Translations under genes and position numbers: made by a program
Shown here: piece after piece, positions 13,601 through 24,000 of the stretch
How the letters are laid out: the number at the start of each line of letters is the position of its first letter
Numbering within the stretch: position 1 is the first letter of the stretch
Origin: Brachionus manjavacas
Taxonomy: Eukaryota; Rotifera; Eurotatoria; Ploima; Brachionidae
Direction of reading: 5' to 3'
Length of the DNA stretch: 64,000 bases
NCBI GenBank assembly: GCA_019054805.1
Contig: JAHQIY010000011.1
Location: forward strand, 687,001 to 751,000
The notes under the pieces: generated by a model
Told to the model about the DNA's origin: nothing
Seen by the model: only the letters and a program-made list of their open reading frames with translations
The model's database searches: none

Positions 13601-16600
13601 GCATAATGCTTTCTCATCAATGCTCGTGTGTCATCCATTAGTTTATGCCTTAGTAGACGCTTTCAAAAAAGAACAAATTTTAACTTACAATAGACTGCTA
13701 AAGATAAAAAATGGCTTGCTTCTTGATATTTTTTATTTCAATTGCTGCTATTTTAATAGGTTCCACCAAAAGAATTAGACAAAATCATTAGAAGTTTGTC
13801 TTGTTTGACAATAATCAATATTTAAACCGGATAAAAAGTCCTTTTTGTTACGAAGAACATAGTGAAATGTCCAGTTAATGATTCACTTGATGAAAGTTGC
13901 TAGTAAAAAGGATTCTTGACTCAAATACGCTCGATTGCCAAGTACTGAGATCACTGAAGAGGAAAAAACTGACTTAAGAGAACTTCATAAAAAAAGACCA
14001 AATTTAATTACTCAATCAATATGAACAGATAGATTGTGATAAAACTGAAAGCCAAATTCACTAGAATATTGGCCAGATAAAAAAAAATTATTCAAATATT
14101 CAATAATTAGTTTGTTCGAAGGTTGTAAAAAAAATCATGTTGAACTTTGCAAAAAAATCTTCTTTTTAGAAAAAAATTATGAGTTAAAAATTGAAATTTT
14201 TTCTATCTTCCCAAGATAAAACTAGAATTATAAATACCTTGCAAAAAAATCAGGCGCATGATATCTTGGACCAATATATGCTAATCTCCCTTCTGTTAGC
14301 AGAATCAAACTGTCAAATAGTTGGAATGTTTGGGATGAAGGCTGATGTATAGTACAGATGATTGTTTTTCCGTGATCAGCTAATTTTCTCATCGATTCAA
14401 CTAGAGATTGAGCCATTGAAGAGTCTAAGCCTGATGTGGGTTCATCACAAAACAACAATGGTGGTAAATTTACAATTTCGGACGCGTAAGATAATCTTCG
14501 TTTTTCTCCTCCTGACAAGCCTTTAACTTTATCTCCTACTCCTAGGAAAAAAAATTTTTATTCTTTTAAATTTTTTAAAATTCTTGGAAATTTCTTACCA
14601 ATAATTGTATTCTCAGATTTGATTAAATTTACCTAAAAATATAATAAAAAACAAATATTTTTTTCATCTTGTTACATTAAAAAAATTTAAATCCACAGAA
14701 TGCTGCAAAAATTAAGTTAATGCTAAATAATTTTAATGAAATTTATTAAAATCATTTAAGGTTGTTTAATAAGCCCGTATGGCCGAATGGTTTGTGTGTT
14801 AGTCAAACAAGTAGAGGATCTGTAATACACCCCACGTATCAATTAATTATCAGCTTCTCAACTGGTGCTCAATAATAAGTAAGAATTAATATGCTTGTCA
14901 CGTATCTCAGAAGATAGACTCTTCTAGATGCTAAAATAAAAATCTATTTGTATCTTAGCTCACATCTTGTCTTAAGTACAAGCCCGTATTCTTGGCACAA
15001 ACTCATCTTTAAAAATAATGATTCTATTCTAAGTACCAAAGAGGTTATTTTTTAGTTATTATACCATGTAAATAAATTGCTAGGGCTCAAAAATATTCAA
15101 TAAATTATTGAAAAAGAAAACTTTTATATATCATTCATTAACCCGCCTTACAGATCTATGGGTTGAACCCTTCCATGAGAGAAAAAGTATTGAAATTATC
15201 TCTGTAGTGTGCATGTAGAGAACCCTTTCAGATAAAAAAGGGGACCTCTGTGATTTATCCGAGCCGTTGATCAGAATAGTATTGAAAAAGAAGATGAGCG
15301 CCTACCCATTATCCGCTAGGATAGAAAAGCGACAACTATTAGAAAATAATTATGTAAGGTGGTTTGTAAGAATTTTTTAGTCATTTAAAAAAAATAAAAA
15401 TATTTAATTAATTATTTATTTCATTTAGCGCCAATTCTGGCGATGTATTAAAATTAAAAAATTTATAATTTAAATGTAAGACAAAAATAATGATACAAAT
15501 TAGAAATAAAAACAAAATATAGATTTTTTTGTTAATTCAGTTTAATTCAGTTAAATTAATTCAAACTGTAGTAAAAATAAAATGTTTTTCTTATCTTTGT
15601 CTTTTTAACATTCATTTTTTTTTTATTTTGATTTTGATTTTGATTTTTTTTTTAACTTATTCTGAAGGAGCCCTAGCTCGTTACAGAAAACAAATAAATA
15701 AATAATACTTTCTATTTAATTTTTAATTTTTACTTCTAAACTATGAAATCAGGCACTGATTACATTCTTATTCAACCTTACCATTCGGAAAGTGATACCG
15801 AAAGCTCAGATATAGAAGAAGAGCAACAAGAACCAAAAAAGAGACAAAAGCGAGATTGGATATATGCTGATTCATTTAAAAATGGTCAATTAGCAAAAGG
15901 ATGGATCAAAAATGAAAAAGTATAGTCATATTAAAAAGATTATGAAACAAATCAAGGCTTGAAAATAGAATGTCGTTGTAATCTAGTCAAACGAAAAGGT
16001 CCTCAATGTGCAGCAGCAATAAGTTTAATTTATAACAGTGATAATTTAACTGTTACTCAATACTATTTTTGCATCATTTTAGGTCAATAAATTTTGGAAA
16101 TTTTATTTCAAAAAATCACTTGTTGAATTAGTTCATCTACACGTTGAAATCGTTCTTCCTTAGTATAATCATTTCCAAGTTTCAGCATAGTCTTTTTAAT
16201 AATTAATCAAAATTAAATTTTTCTTTAATTTATTAGTCATAAATCCCACCACAAATGTAAGATGCTCTCTTACAGTCAAAACTCCGTTGAATAGATCTTC
16301 TTGTTGAACAAAACCGGAATATTTGCTAATCACATCCCAGTTAGCCTCTATTCCGTTTATTTTAACACTTGCTCTTGTTTTGACTTTTTGATTATTACGA
16401 AAATTCAAAATGTTTAAAAGGGTCGTTTTTCCTGCACCACTTGCTCCCATAATTGCACACAATTCACCTGGCCTTACAATCCCAATTACTTTGAAAAAAG
16501 GGCTTTGAGAGAACAAAAAAGAAACCCATTATTTACCATCTGTCAAAAGTTGCTTGTATGCTTCATCTATATAGCATGAAGAAAACCTTGATCTAATTGA

Positions 16601-16768
16601 TTTTGTAAAGCTCTGTTTAATTTTAACCCAGGCATTTACATTCCAAGAAAGTGTTATTTTGTTACCATTGCTTTGACATATTGTTGAGGGAGAATTTTGT
16701 TCATGAGTATAAAAACGATGATCTATGTCCTCATAATCAGTAGTGTAACTTTCTTGTTGAAACACCAT
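4654..16768 (-). CDS. ABCG (White-type) half-transporter, 13 exons, 650 aa
   Basis: Membrane ATP-driven exporter or lipid/pigment transporter of the ABCG family, with the nucleotide-binding domain N-terminal to six helices; it should act as a dimer. Exons in transcript order: 16768-16537, 16488-16250, 16191-16120, 14632-14599, 14541-14238, 11875-11841, 9474-9407, 9356-9147, 9091-8960, 8908-8816, 8769-8528, 4994-4802, 4752-4654. All have GT-AG junctions, phases agree throughout, and the sum is 1,953 nt. Motifs: Walker A GASGAGKT (residues 92-99), Q-loop QQEDL, signature LSGGEKRR (about 201), Walker B LLFCDEP, D-loop SGLD, H-loop TIHQPS (His about 258). The tiny 35-nt exon at 11841-11875 supplies the NPA linker (SIGYRVPNFFNP). 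The final exon is the last helix, ending TAG. Many introns are about 48-55 nt; four exceed 1.4 kb and are packed with transposons. No frameshift or stop, so it is probably functional. Substrate unknown. Confidence 0.93.
6088..6165 (+). repeat. About 80-bp interspersed repeat, copy 1
   Basis: Begins GGTTAATCAACAGGC and ends TTTAAATTCATTA. It recurs at 50167-50236 (+) and about 62700-62777 (-). Here it directly follows, in LINE orientation, the 3' end of the intronic LINE at 6170-8290, so it could belong to a LINE or SINE 3' tail. Confidence 0.7.
6170..8290 (-). mobile_element. 5'-truncated non-LTR retrotransposon (LINE), intronic
   Basis: Reverse transcriptase pseudogene inside the largest ABCG intron. 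Reading the minus strand: pre-RT linker with SPWFDAELR (about 8290) and a long charged stretch (8218-7694); RT blocks NYRKISILSPIAKIFEK (about 7600), FIDFRKAFDVID (about 7390), a GVQQ...VLGPLLFLIF block (about 7190), the catalytic FADD-type box (MFADDTIIS, about 7120), then a C-terminal region finishing near 6227. Several stops and frame changes; no endonuclease domain, so the copy is 5' truncated. The architecture fits the CR1/Jockey group, but the clade is not certain. Confidence 0.88.
10072..11151 (-). mobile_element. hAT element remnant with terminal inverted repeats
   Basis: The left end reads CAGTAGCAGAG and the reverse complement of the right end reads CAGTGGTAGAGCTACG, the typical hAT CAGTG-type terminus. 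Near 10930-10750 on the minus strand the frame SNADAERTFSALKRIK is the hallmark C-terminal dimerisation region of hAT transposases. Only this C-terminal piece survives. An 18-bp palindrome (11108-11125) lies 26 bp inside the right end. No clean 8-bp target duplication is seen. Confidence 0.72.
11529..11619 (+). repeat. LINE 3' end: stem-loop plus ATT-rich tail, copy A
   Basis: Contains GCTACCATAGG, then the stem-loop AGGTGACCTCCTAGTAGGT (about 9-bp stem, 6-nt loop), CCGCAAGCT, TGTAGCTTAT and an ATT microsatellite tail. It matches the reverse complement of 57830-57930 and, more weakly, 22050-22125. Structured 3' UTRs ending in short tandem repeats are typical of several LINE clades and their SINE parasites. 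Confidence 0.75.
12713..13860 (+). pseudogene. FLYWCH-type MULE transposase relic
   Basis: Inside ABCG intron 5, on the opposite strand to the host gene. Frames give a FLYWCH-like Cys/His block (WCCVAAKCHGSC, about 12890) and then a conserved linker (IINLEHGRKLKEKAAV and ETPRKIISQCEKEL, 12990-13110). After frame changes comes the MULE C-terminal signature (CIPKTNKFVESWHNAFSSML, about 13565-13630). Multiple stops and frameshifts. It is a different MULE lineage from the SWIM-finger copies elsewhere in the window. Confidence 0.75.
14770..15330 (+). repeat. Possible tRNA-derived SINE
   Basis: A GC-richer block in ABCG intron 3. It opens with GCCCGTATGGCCGAATGG, which contains a box-A-like TGGCCGAATGG, and has a box-B-like GGTTGAACCC near 15160. 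The spacing is much larger than in a tRNA and no cloverleaf can be drawn, so at best this is a SINE head joined to other sequence. No second copy in the window. Confidence 0.3.
15530..16070 (+). pseudogene. SWIM-type MULE transposase, N-terminal fragment
   Basis: An acidic/basic N-terminus starts at 15743 (MKSGTDYILIQPYHSESDTE, then a KKRQKR-like basic patch), ends at a stop at 15925, and continues after it with a zinc-finger-like block ECRCNLVKRKGPQC (about 15965-16010). The same block lies in the 44-46 kb MULE (NLVKRRGPQC). Just upstream, TTAATTCAG is repeated at 15533-15565, resembling the iterated end motifs of the other copies. It is truncated before the catalytic domain. Located antisense in ABCG intron 3. 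Confidence 0.7.
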
Positions 16769-16929
16769 TTCTGGATTTTAAATATTATCAAAAAAAAACA
16801 GTCTAAAATCAGTATATAATTTTCTTTCAAACAAATTTTAAAATCCTAAATAATTTCTCAATTGCCAATAAAAATTTCTTCAAAATTTTTTCTCAAATTA
16901 AATATAACTTAAATTTATTATATTTATGA

Positions 16930-17820
16930 TTTGTTATACAACTTACGAAATATGTGATCTTATGAAACATGATCCACTAGTTGAGGAGTTGCATAAGCTC
17001 TACTAAATGGTATGAAAACAAGAAAAGTTAATAAAGCCGTGATGGTACGTTTGCACCAAAAAGGTAACAGCAATGAGTGTGAGAACTATAGAGGTATAAC
17101 TGCTAAGTAAATCGGAAGCTACGATGCGTTTCGGCGGAGACCTCAAAAGTTTTTTTGGAGTCTTAACCGGGTTTCGACACGGCTGCTTGCTATTACCGGC
17201 ACTTTTAAACGTCTACATCGATCATGTGATACAATGAAGGGTATGAACAGAAATGGTTTGCAAGTAGATTTCGTGCTACAAAATGGAAGAAAAACGGGGG
17301 GCACTCAGGTTAGCAGTTTAATTCTTTGGACTTTTGAATGCCGATGACTTGGTGCTCATCTGTGAGAGCATAGAGGTACTCCACAATGAGTTAGGAAATT
17401 TGAGATTAAGACCCGGAAGTGGGAACTGACGATTTACATTGGTAAGATCAAGTGGATGACTGCCAACTGAGATGCTGAGGGCGCCATCGTGAGATCGGTG
17501 GAGACCCGTTGCAAAGAGTCGACAAGTTTGTTTACCTGGCAAGCATGGTGTCAAGCAAAAGCACCAGCGTCGAGGAGACGCGAAGTAGGATAAGTCTCGG
17601 AGCCTTCAAATTCCATCAGCTTAGGAAGACTGTGTGGGACCAGACATCGCTTAATAAAAGAAAAAAAGTCAAGATTTAAAAGGCGACCGTGCTGTCTACT
17701 ATCTTCTATGGAGCTGAGACATGGACTTGTAACGGGCCCGAGAAGAGTGAGCTTGACGATAGAAAAGCTCTACCAGAGAGCGCAGTCGGCACCTATAAAG
17801 AACATAGCTATGAGGTACAA
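16930..17820 (+). mobile_element. LINE reverse transcriptase fragment, heavily decayed
   Basis: Frames contain HQKGNSNECENYRGIT (RT block 2), remnants around ADDLVLICE (about 17340, catalytic box), VDKFVYLASMVSSKST (about 17520) and IFYGAETWT (about 17700). These are typical of the RT and C-terminal parts of invertebrate LINEs. Many frameshifts. It lies between the two divergent ABCG genes. Confidence 0.75.
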
Positions 17821-17834
17821 ATGTGTGATCTTAT

Positions 17835-18180
17835 TAAACTTGATCGTCAATACTTTTCGTGATATATATCAATGACTTGCCAGACAAAATAAATGCAGAT
17901 GTTCGCTGATTTCATAGGGAATGAAATGTCACAATCAGAATTAAAAGCAGATATAAATGAAATAGATAATTGGTGCAAGAAGTGGTCAATGTCCTTAAAT
18001 TTTTTAATATAGAATTGTTCAAAAAGCTGTATCCAGCTTTCGTCAGAACGCATTTAGAATTCGCTTCGGCGGTATGGAATTCTATGACTAGAAGTGAAAT
18101 AAATAAGCTGGAGGGAATCCAAAAAAGGGCGAAAAAGTTCTGTGAATGGAACATGGAACAACAATCATAGTTGATTTTGA
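17835..18180 (+). mobile_element. LINE RT fragment (thumb/C-terminal part)
   Basis: Encodes INDLPDKINADV, SELKADINEIDNWCKKWSMS and, after a deletion, YPAFVRTHLEFASAVWN and KLEGIQKRAKKF. These are the RT thumb and downstream motifs of CR1/Jockey-like LINEs. It is a different family from the adjacent fragment upstream. Confidence 0.8.
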
Positions 18181-19310
18181 ACAAAATTAGCAGACTAATA
18201 CATTTTATCCAACTATGTATGTTGCATCATGTTCCATTCTCAGAACTAATTTTAAACTTAATAAAAAATTCAAAAATTTTTATCAATTTTTTCCGTTCTT
18301 TTGTACTGAGCTTAGAAAAACAATTAAGCTACTTATTTAAAAAATTGAAGTTTTTGCTGATTTTCTTACGAGCCGGAAAGTTTTTGAAAATTTTCTGAAA
18401 AATTGCAAAAAAATATTAAAAAATAATTCAAATTGTTAAAATTTGCCTTATCTAGCAATGTAATAATGAATGTTAAAATAATTTATTGAAAGTAAGATAA
18501 ATGAAAAAAGTCCACGGAACTTTTCTTGACATAATTTCATAATGAATTTATAGTTGGTATAATTGTTTTAAACTTTTTAAATACTTACAATGCTTTTTTT
18601 GTTGGCTTAATCACATACCGGTGTCTTGATTCTGAAATTGTTAGATTAAATGTTGGATGAGAAAAAATTAGTATCTTATCAATTTCGAAGTATCAATTGA
18701 AATTACAAATAAAGGTCAACAAATATTAAAATTAGAATACTTAAAATTTAAATCAAATCTGATTTTCAGTAGACTATAAAACATAAAAATTGTGTTTATA
18801 AAAGCATTCAACCACATAATAAAGACAAGTTTGTATTACATAATTAAAAAGTTAAAAAATACAAACCATTTAAAAAAAATACACTTAAATAGTCAGAATA
18901 ATTTCGATTCCAAATTTACTAGTTTTAGAATCTATGAGTGGAATTTTAATACATTATTGAACAATTTATGCTCTGATGATCAGCTTTTTTGTTTTCTTAA
19001 CATGACTAAATGATAATGTTTATTCCATGGTTTTTTTAAATATTACATAATTTTAAATTCAAACAAACAATTTTTTATATTCATTTAAAACTTCAAGTCA
19101 TTTGGCATATCGAAATAATTTATTTAAAATGGTAAATAAAATTTTTTTTTCTAATTTCTTTTATTTTAAACTAAACATTTTAATAGACTCAAACTACTTA
19201 AAAGCTTTCATTTTGAGCGTTTGGAGAAAAAAATTAGATCAAAATAAATTATTTTTAAATAAAAATATGAAGCATAGAGTCATTACCCTTGCTTCCACTC
19301 ATGTCATTCC
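18181..19310. other. AT-rich intergenic stretch
   Basis: Only short unconvincing open frames; no recognisable domain, RNA gene or repeat. It is part of the 4.3-kb region between the two divergent ABCG start codons. Confidence 0.6.
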
Positions 19311-19319
19311 CATTCATTC

Positions 19320-20800
19320 TATGAGCTCTTTCGTGATTGTTGACCTCCATGTTACTGCTGGTTGAGGTTTCCATTGAATGGCTCATTTTGGTAATCGTGT
19401 TTCTTTCATTACAAGTGCCCGAGGCATCGCAGTCTTTTGTTCTTAATGCAATGACTTAGTGGCTCTGAATTTGTTCTTTTGTATAGGTCAGCATTCTACA
19501 ATGTCTCAGGCCAGTGTATCCCGAGAATCCTCCGCAGGATTCCAGTGTGGAAGGTGTTAAGACTTTCCCTGTCAGATTCACACATCCCCCAACATTCACT
19601 TCCGTATATCAGTGTTGCTTTTACTACATTGATGTATTCATCTGGAGCTGTTTGATTTCCATGCTGGTCGGAGTCTAGCAAAGACAATCTCTGCTTTTGA
19701 AAGTCCATTCTTTATGTTTCTGTGTGTTCACAGAGCTGCACTGATAGTGCTTCCTGATTATGAGAATTCACTGACACACTCGATCCATCAGTGGTGATCG
19801 GGCTATCCAATTTAGTTTTTTTGTAAATAACTTTCGTTTTAGCCCCATTTATTTCGAGTCCAGTTGGTTTTAAAGTTGTTCACCAAATCCTCTTCGAATG
19901 CATTTGTGCTTCTGTATTAGATATCAGCACGAGATCATCCACCAAGTTTTAATCTTCAAGTTTTGCTGCTAATCCCCATTGAAAAACCCTCGCACTAACA
20001 GTTGTTTTCTTCATGACATTGTCAATCAGTATTAAGAATAGTGTCGGAGAGAGAACGCATCCTTGTCTAACTCCTGTACACACTTTGAAGCTCTCAGATT
20101 GTCCTTTTTCCAGAATCACACTCCACTCGAATTTCTCGTAGAAGAGTTTTATCAAGTTAACTATCTTCTGTGGTAGGCCATAAGATCCTAAAATGGCCCA
20201 CAGGGTTTCTCTGTGTATGCTATCAAAGGTTTTCTTGAAGTCGATGAAGTTAAGATACAGGGGGCTATTCCATTTCAGACTTTGTTCTATGATGTTCTTT
20301 AGTGAAAATATCTGGTCTATGCATCCTCTACCTCGTCTAAATACTGCTTGGTCTTCTCTGAGTATAACATCAAAGGAGTTGCTGATTCTTCCCAGAATTA
20401 TGCTGCAGATCTCCTTTCTCGCTTTTGGTAGCAGTGTTATTCTTCGCCAATTGTCACAAATCGTTTTGTTGCCTTTCTTATGGAGCTTGACTACCTTCAG
20501 CTTTCAACGTTTCTGCTGTATCTCTATCAATAATCGGGGCTTTTCTGTTCTTCAGGGCCTTTATCGCAGATTCTATTCCTTTCAGACTTTCAGACTTTTT
20601 CTTTCACTAATGTTTTTTTTTCTGTAAAGAGCCACATATCAAATTAGTGATCTTGTGTAGCTTATGGTCCCCTTTTGAGCTGGCTTCGCTAGCACACTGG
20701 TTTATATAGTTCCTCTTATCACGCTTTGCTCCTTTCTTCAAAAGCCTGTTCTTTTTTCCATATGCTACTTCTAATTTCTCACGGATTCGATCAGATTATG
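19320..20800 (-). mobile_element. LINE fragment, RT and C-terminal region
   Basis: GC-richer than its surroundings. The minus strand encodes RT motifs VNLIKLFYEKFEWS, VCTGVRQGCVLSPTLFLI (about 20090-20020), LVDDLVLISN (about 19930) and a C-terminal block with ATLIYGSECWGM, ILRRILGIHWPETL and ADLYKRTNSEPLSHCI (19640-19450). Interrupted by stops and frame changes. The C-terminal block is characteristic of a group of invertebrate LINEs related to RTE/craniofacial-like elements; clade assignment is tentative. Confidence 0.82.
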
Positions 20801-21055
20801 CTTTTTTTATTTAGGTTTTAAATATTTTTCTGTAAAAATGTTAAATAGCTATTTTTAGAAAAAAATTCTAAATATAGTTGGGACTCAATTTAATTTTGTA
20901 AAAGTTTTTGCTCTAATCTTGATTGTCGCCATTTTGACCTTCTAGTTTTAAGAAAACTTTTTGATACAAAAATTTTTCAAAAAGACTAAAATTAAGGCAA
21001 AAATTTTAAAATTAATTTAAAGGCTTTGTACTGGAACTATCCTTTTAATTGTTAT

Positions 21056-24000
21056 ATGGTATGTGAAGATGAATATGATATTTTTCCAAGTGATTTCTAC
21101 CGAAAAAAAAATCATTCTCGACAAAATGTAGAACCCGAGTTTGTGCATGATAATGAAGTTCATTCAACTCGTTTGGTTTTCTCTTGGGTTGTTAATGCTA
21201 ATTTGAACCAAAAGTCCAGTTTAATAGATAACTTCAAAACATTTATTCTTCGACATGATTCAACTGATGAATTAGAGAAGGAAAAAATTTTAGACAATGG
21301 TAAATGGATTCTTAAAATTTTTATTAAAATGAAATAAAATAATTTAGTATGTGGCTATTTACAATCGGGAAATTTTTGTGCAATCATGGGATCAAGTGGA
21401 TCAGGCAAGACAACACTGCTCAATTGTCTGACTTTACGCGAAAAATATTTAAATGTTGAAAGCGATATTCGAATAAATGGAAAAAGTGTTGACTTTTCAC
21501 AGCTGACACATCGTTCCGGTTTTGTGAAGCAAAATGATCTATTTATTGATGTCCTTACGGTAAAAGAATGGCTCACTTTTCAGGTACATATTATTTTTAA
21601 TTTATTTTACTATGGCATTTTAATCTTCTTTATATGCTTTATCTTTTTAAATTTGAGAATATTTGATTTTTCCAGCATTTTGAAGGCATTGTAAATTTTC
21701 ATTAAAATATTTCAATACAAAAGGACAATTGACACTTTGCAAATGATGGTTTTAAAAAATTCCCACTTATCCATTAATTAATTAATTGAGAAAATTTGAA
21801 TATTTCCTTTAGGACAATTTTTGAGAATTTATGTATTACCTGATTCGATTAATTATTTTAAAAAAACCTTAAAATTTTAAGGCCAAAATGAAAAATTCAA
21901 ATTTCTTTAAATGGATTTGCTGACCATTCTCTCTTTATCTCTTTAACAGTTTTTGTTGCCACTCAGCGTCTCTTTTTAAAAAGTTAATCAAATTAAATTG
22001 ATATATTTTTTATGATGAAATTTCTTTTTTTTCTTTTGCCGCAGAAAGATAGCTACCACAGCGAAACTACATCTAGTCTCGCTCCACTGGTCTCCTGCTG
22101 TAGCTTATTATTATTATTTTTATTTTATAAATCGTCTTAAATCATTGGAAATTTATTAGAAATCAAAAATCAAAAAATAAACCATACTAACTAAAAATTT
22201 TAGTTTTAATTTTCAACAATTTAAATCAGGAATTTTTGAGTATAAATTGGCATGTAAATTTAAAGCTATTAGTGATTAAGTTAGTAAATGCTGCTAACTA
22301 GTTATTTTGACAATTTAATGGATTAAATAATAGATTGAAAAATGTAAAATGATTTCCAAATTCTTTAAAAAATTAATTAATTTTTTTTTGTTCTCTTCAA
22401 AGTCATCAAACTTTCTGACCCATCGAATGATAATAAATTTGAAGAGTCTTTTAAAATGTTCTTGTCCATCTTACCCATAAATAAAAAAAAAGAAAAATTT
22501 TCGAAAATTAATTTCGAAAAAAAAATATCATATATAAATATCAAATTTTTCGAAAATTTTTCATAATTGTTTTTCAGAAATTTTTTGTAATGGAGCTGAA
22601 TATTTTCTTTATTTAGAATTAAAAATTAAAGGTGATTTATAAATAAAACTATTTATTATAATTAAAATTTGGAAATTTTTTACAAAATTATTAATATCAT
22701 AAATAAAAATATAAATTAATTTTTTTTTGCATCGCTCTTACATTCCGAGCATATACCGCGTATTCAAGCTTGTGCATTGATTCATTGAATTCAATGTTCT
22801 GGTCTTACAGAAAATCTTAAAAGAAAAAATGAATAAAAAAATTATTTTTTAAATTGAATAAAACTCTTACCTTTTGCAGCCCTTAGAGCTGGATTGTTTT
22901 GATCCATTCTTGCTCCAGTACTTTTTGTCCAAACATCAGTATCAGGAACAAGGGCTTTTGCCATCACTCGATATATAGATGTGCACTTTGTTTTTGCTCA
23001 ATCATTATTTTAATTCGATTTAACAAGTTTTTGTGCATAAAGATTCCTTGGTAGCTTTGGTGTACAAGAATGTCGGTTGTATTCGAGCAAAATTTTCCAA
23101 TTTATTCATAATCTTTTTCTGAACCTACATATTTTAAAATTTGTACGCACAATGGTACGATATTTTGTATAAATGAAGAATTAAGACTAAGTCCGAGGGA
23201 TTTAGGAAGAGAATTTAAGCTAAAAAGCTTTAAGGCTTTAATATCATATCATTTCTTCGAATTTTGTCAATCCGCCTAATGAAACTTTCTATTAGTGCCT
23301 GTATTGATGATTTCACGCAGACATTTTAGGTCCTTAGCCTAAATTGATGAAGTGTTTTTGCTTCCCAGACTTTCAATATTGATCAAAAATCTTCAATAGG
23401 TTTAGGTTCAGGCAAATTTGCAGGGTTACAAGTGCCTAATAAGTTATAAGCGCTCTTGCTTAAAAAGTGCTGGCCAAGTAAGGTCAGAATATAAAATTTT
23501 TGTTCGAAGGATACTTATTGATGAATGAAAAAAATCTCCTGCTCAGTAATTCATCTTGGTAAACAATATGATTAATTGCATTTGCACTCCAGAAGACTAA
23601 TAAAGTGCTTCTCAGTGGCAGTAATGTTTATAGTGCGTGCAACGGCTATCTGACTAGTTTCAGTTAGTACCTGGGAAAAACAATAGTCTATGGCTGGTCC
23701 CGGTCATTGGTGATCCGGCAGTGGTCACAATAGTCGACAGTTCTCTAGCATTCACCTTATAAAAGCGGGGGAAGGTGTGATATAGCGACATCTTTGTCGA
23801 TATCACTGGAAAGTTAATTAACTTAACCATGAGCGTTTAAGTTAACAAGGAGCATAAATAGCTGCTCTAATACAAAGGAGTTTAATTACTCAAAGCCAAT
23901 TAAAAAAAAAATTATTAAATTTATTAAATAAACTAAAAAAAAAAAAAAAGAAATAATGTAAAAAAAAAACAATCAAATAAAAAAAAAAAACCTTGCGACA

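Noticed and set aside
14770..14830. Functional tRNA gene
   Set aside because: Only a box-A-like motif; no anticodon arm or T-arm at the right distance. Kept only as a low-confidence SINE.
16489..16516. Exon 2 of the minus ABCG gene starting at the CTCAAAG acceptor
   Set aside because: That choice puts a stop in frame with exon 1. The acceptor 14 nt further on gives the conserved VIGIVRPGE junction, mirrored in the paralog (VCGYLQSG).
20193..20627. 144-codon plus-strand ORF
   Set aside because: Antisense shadow of the LINE RT on the minus strand.
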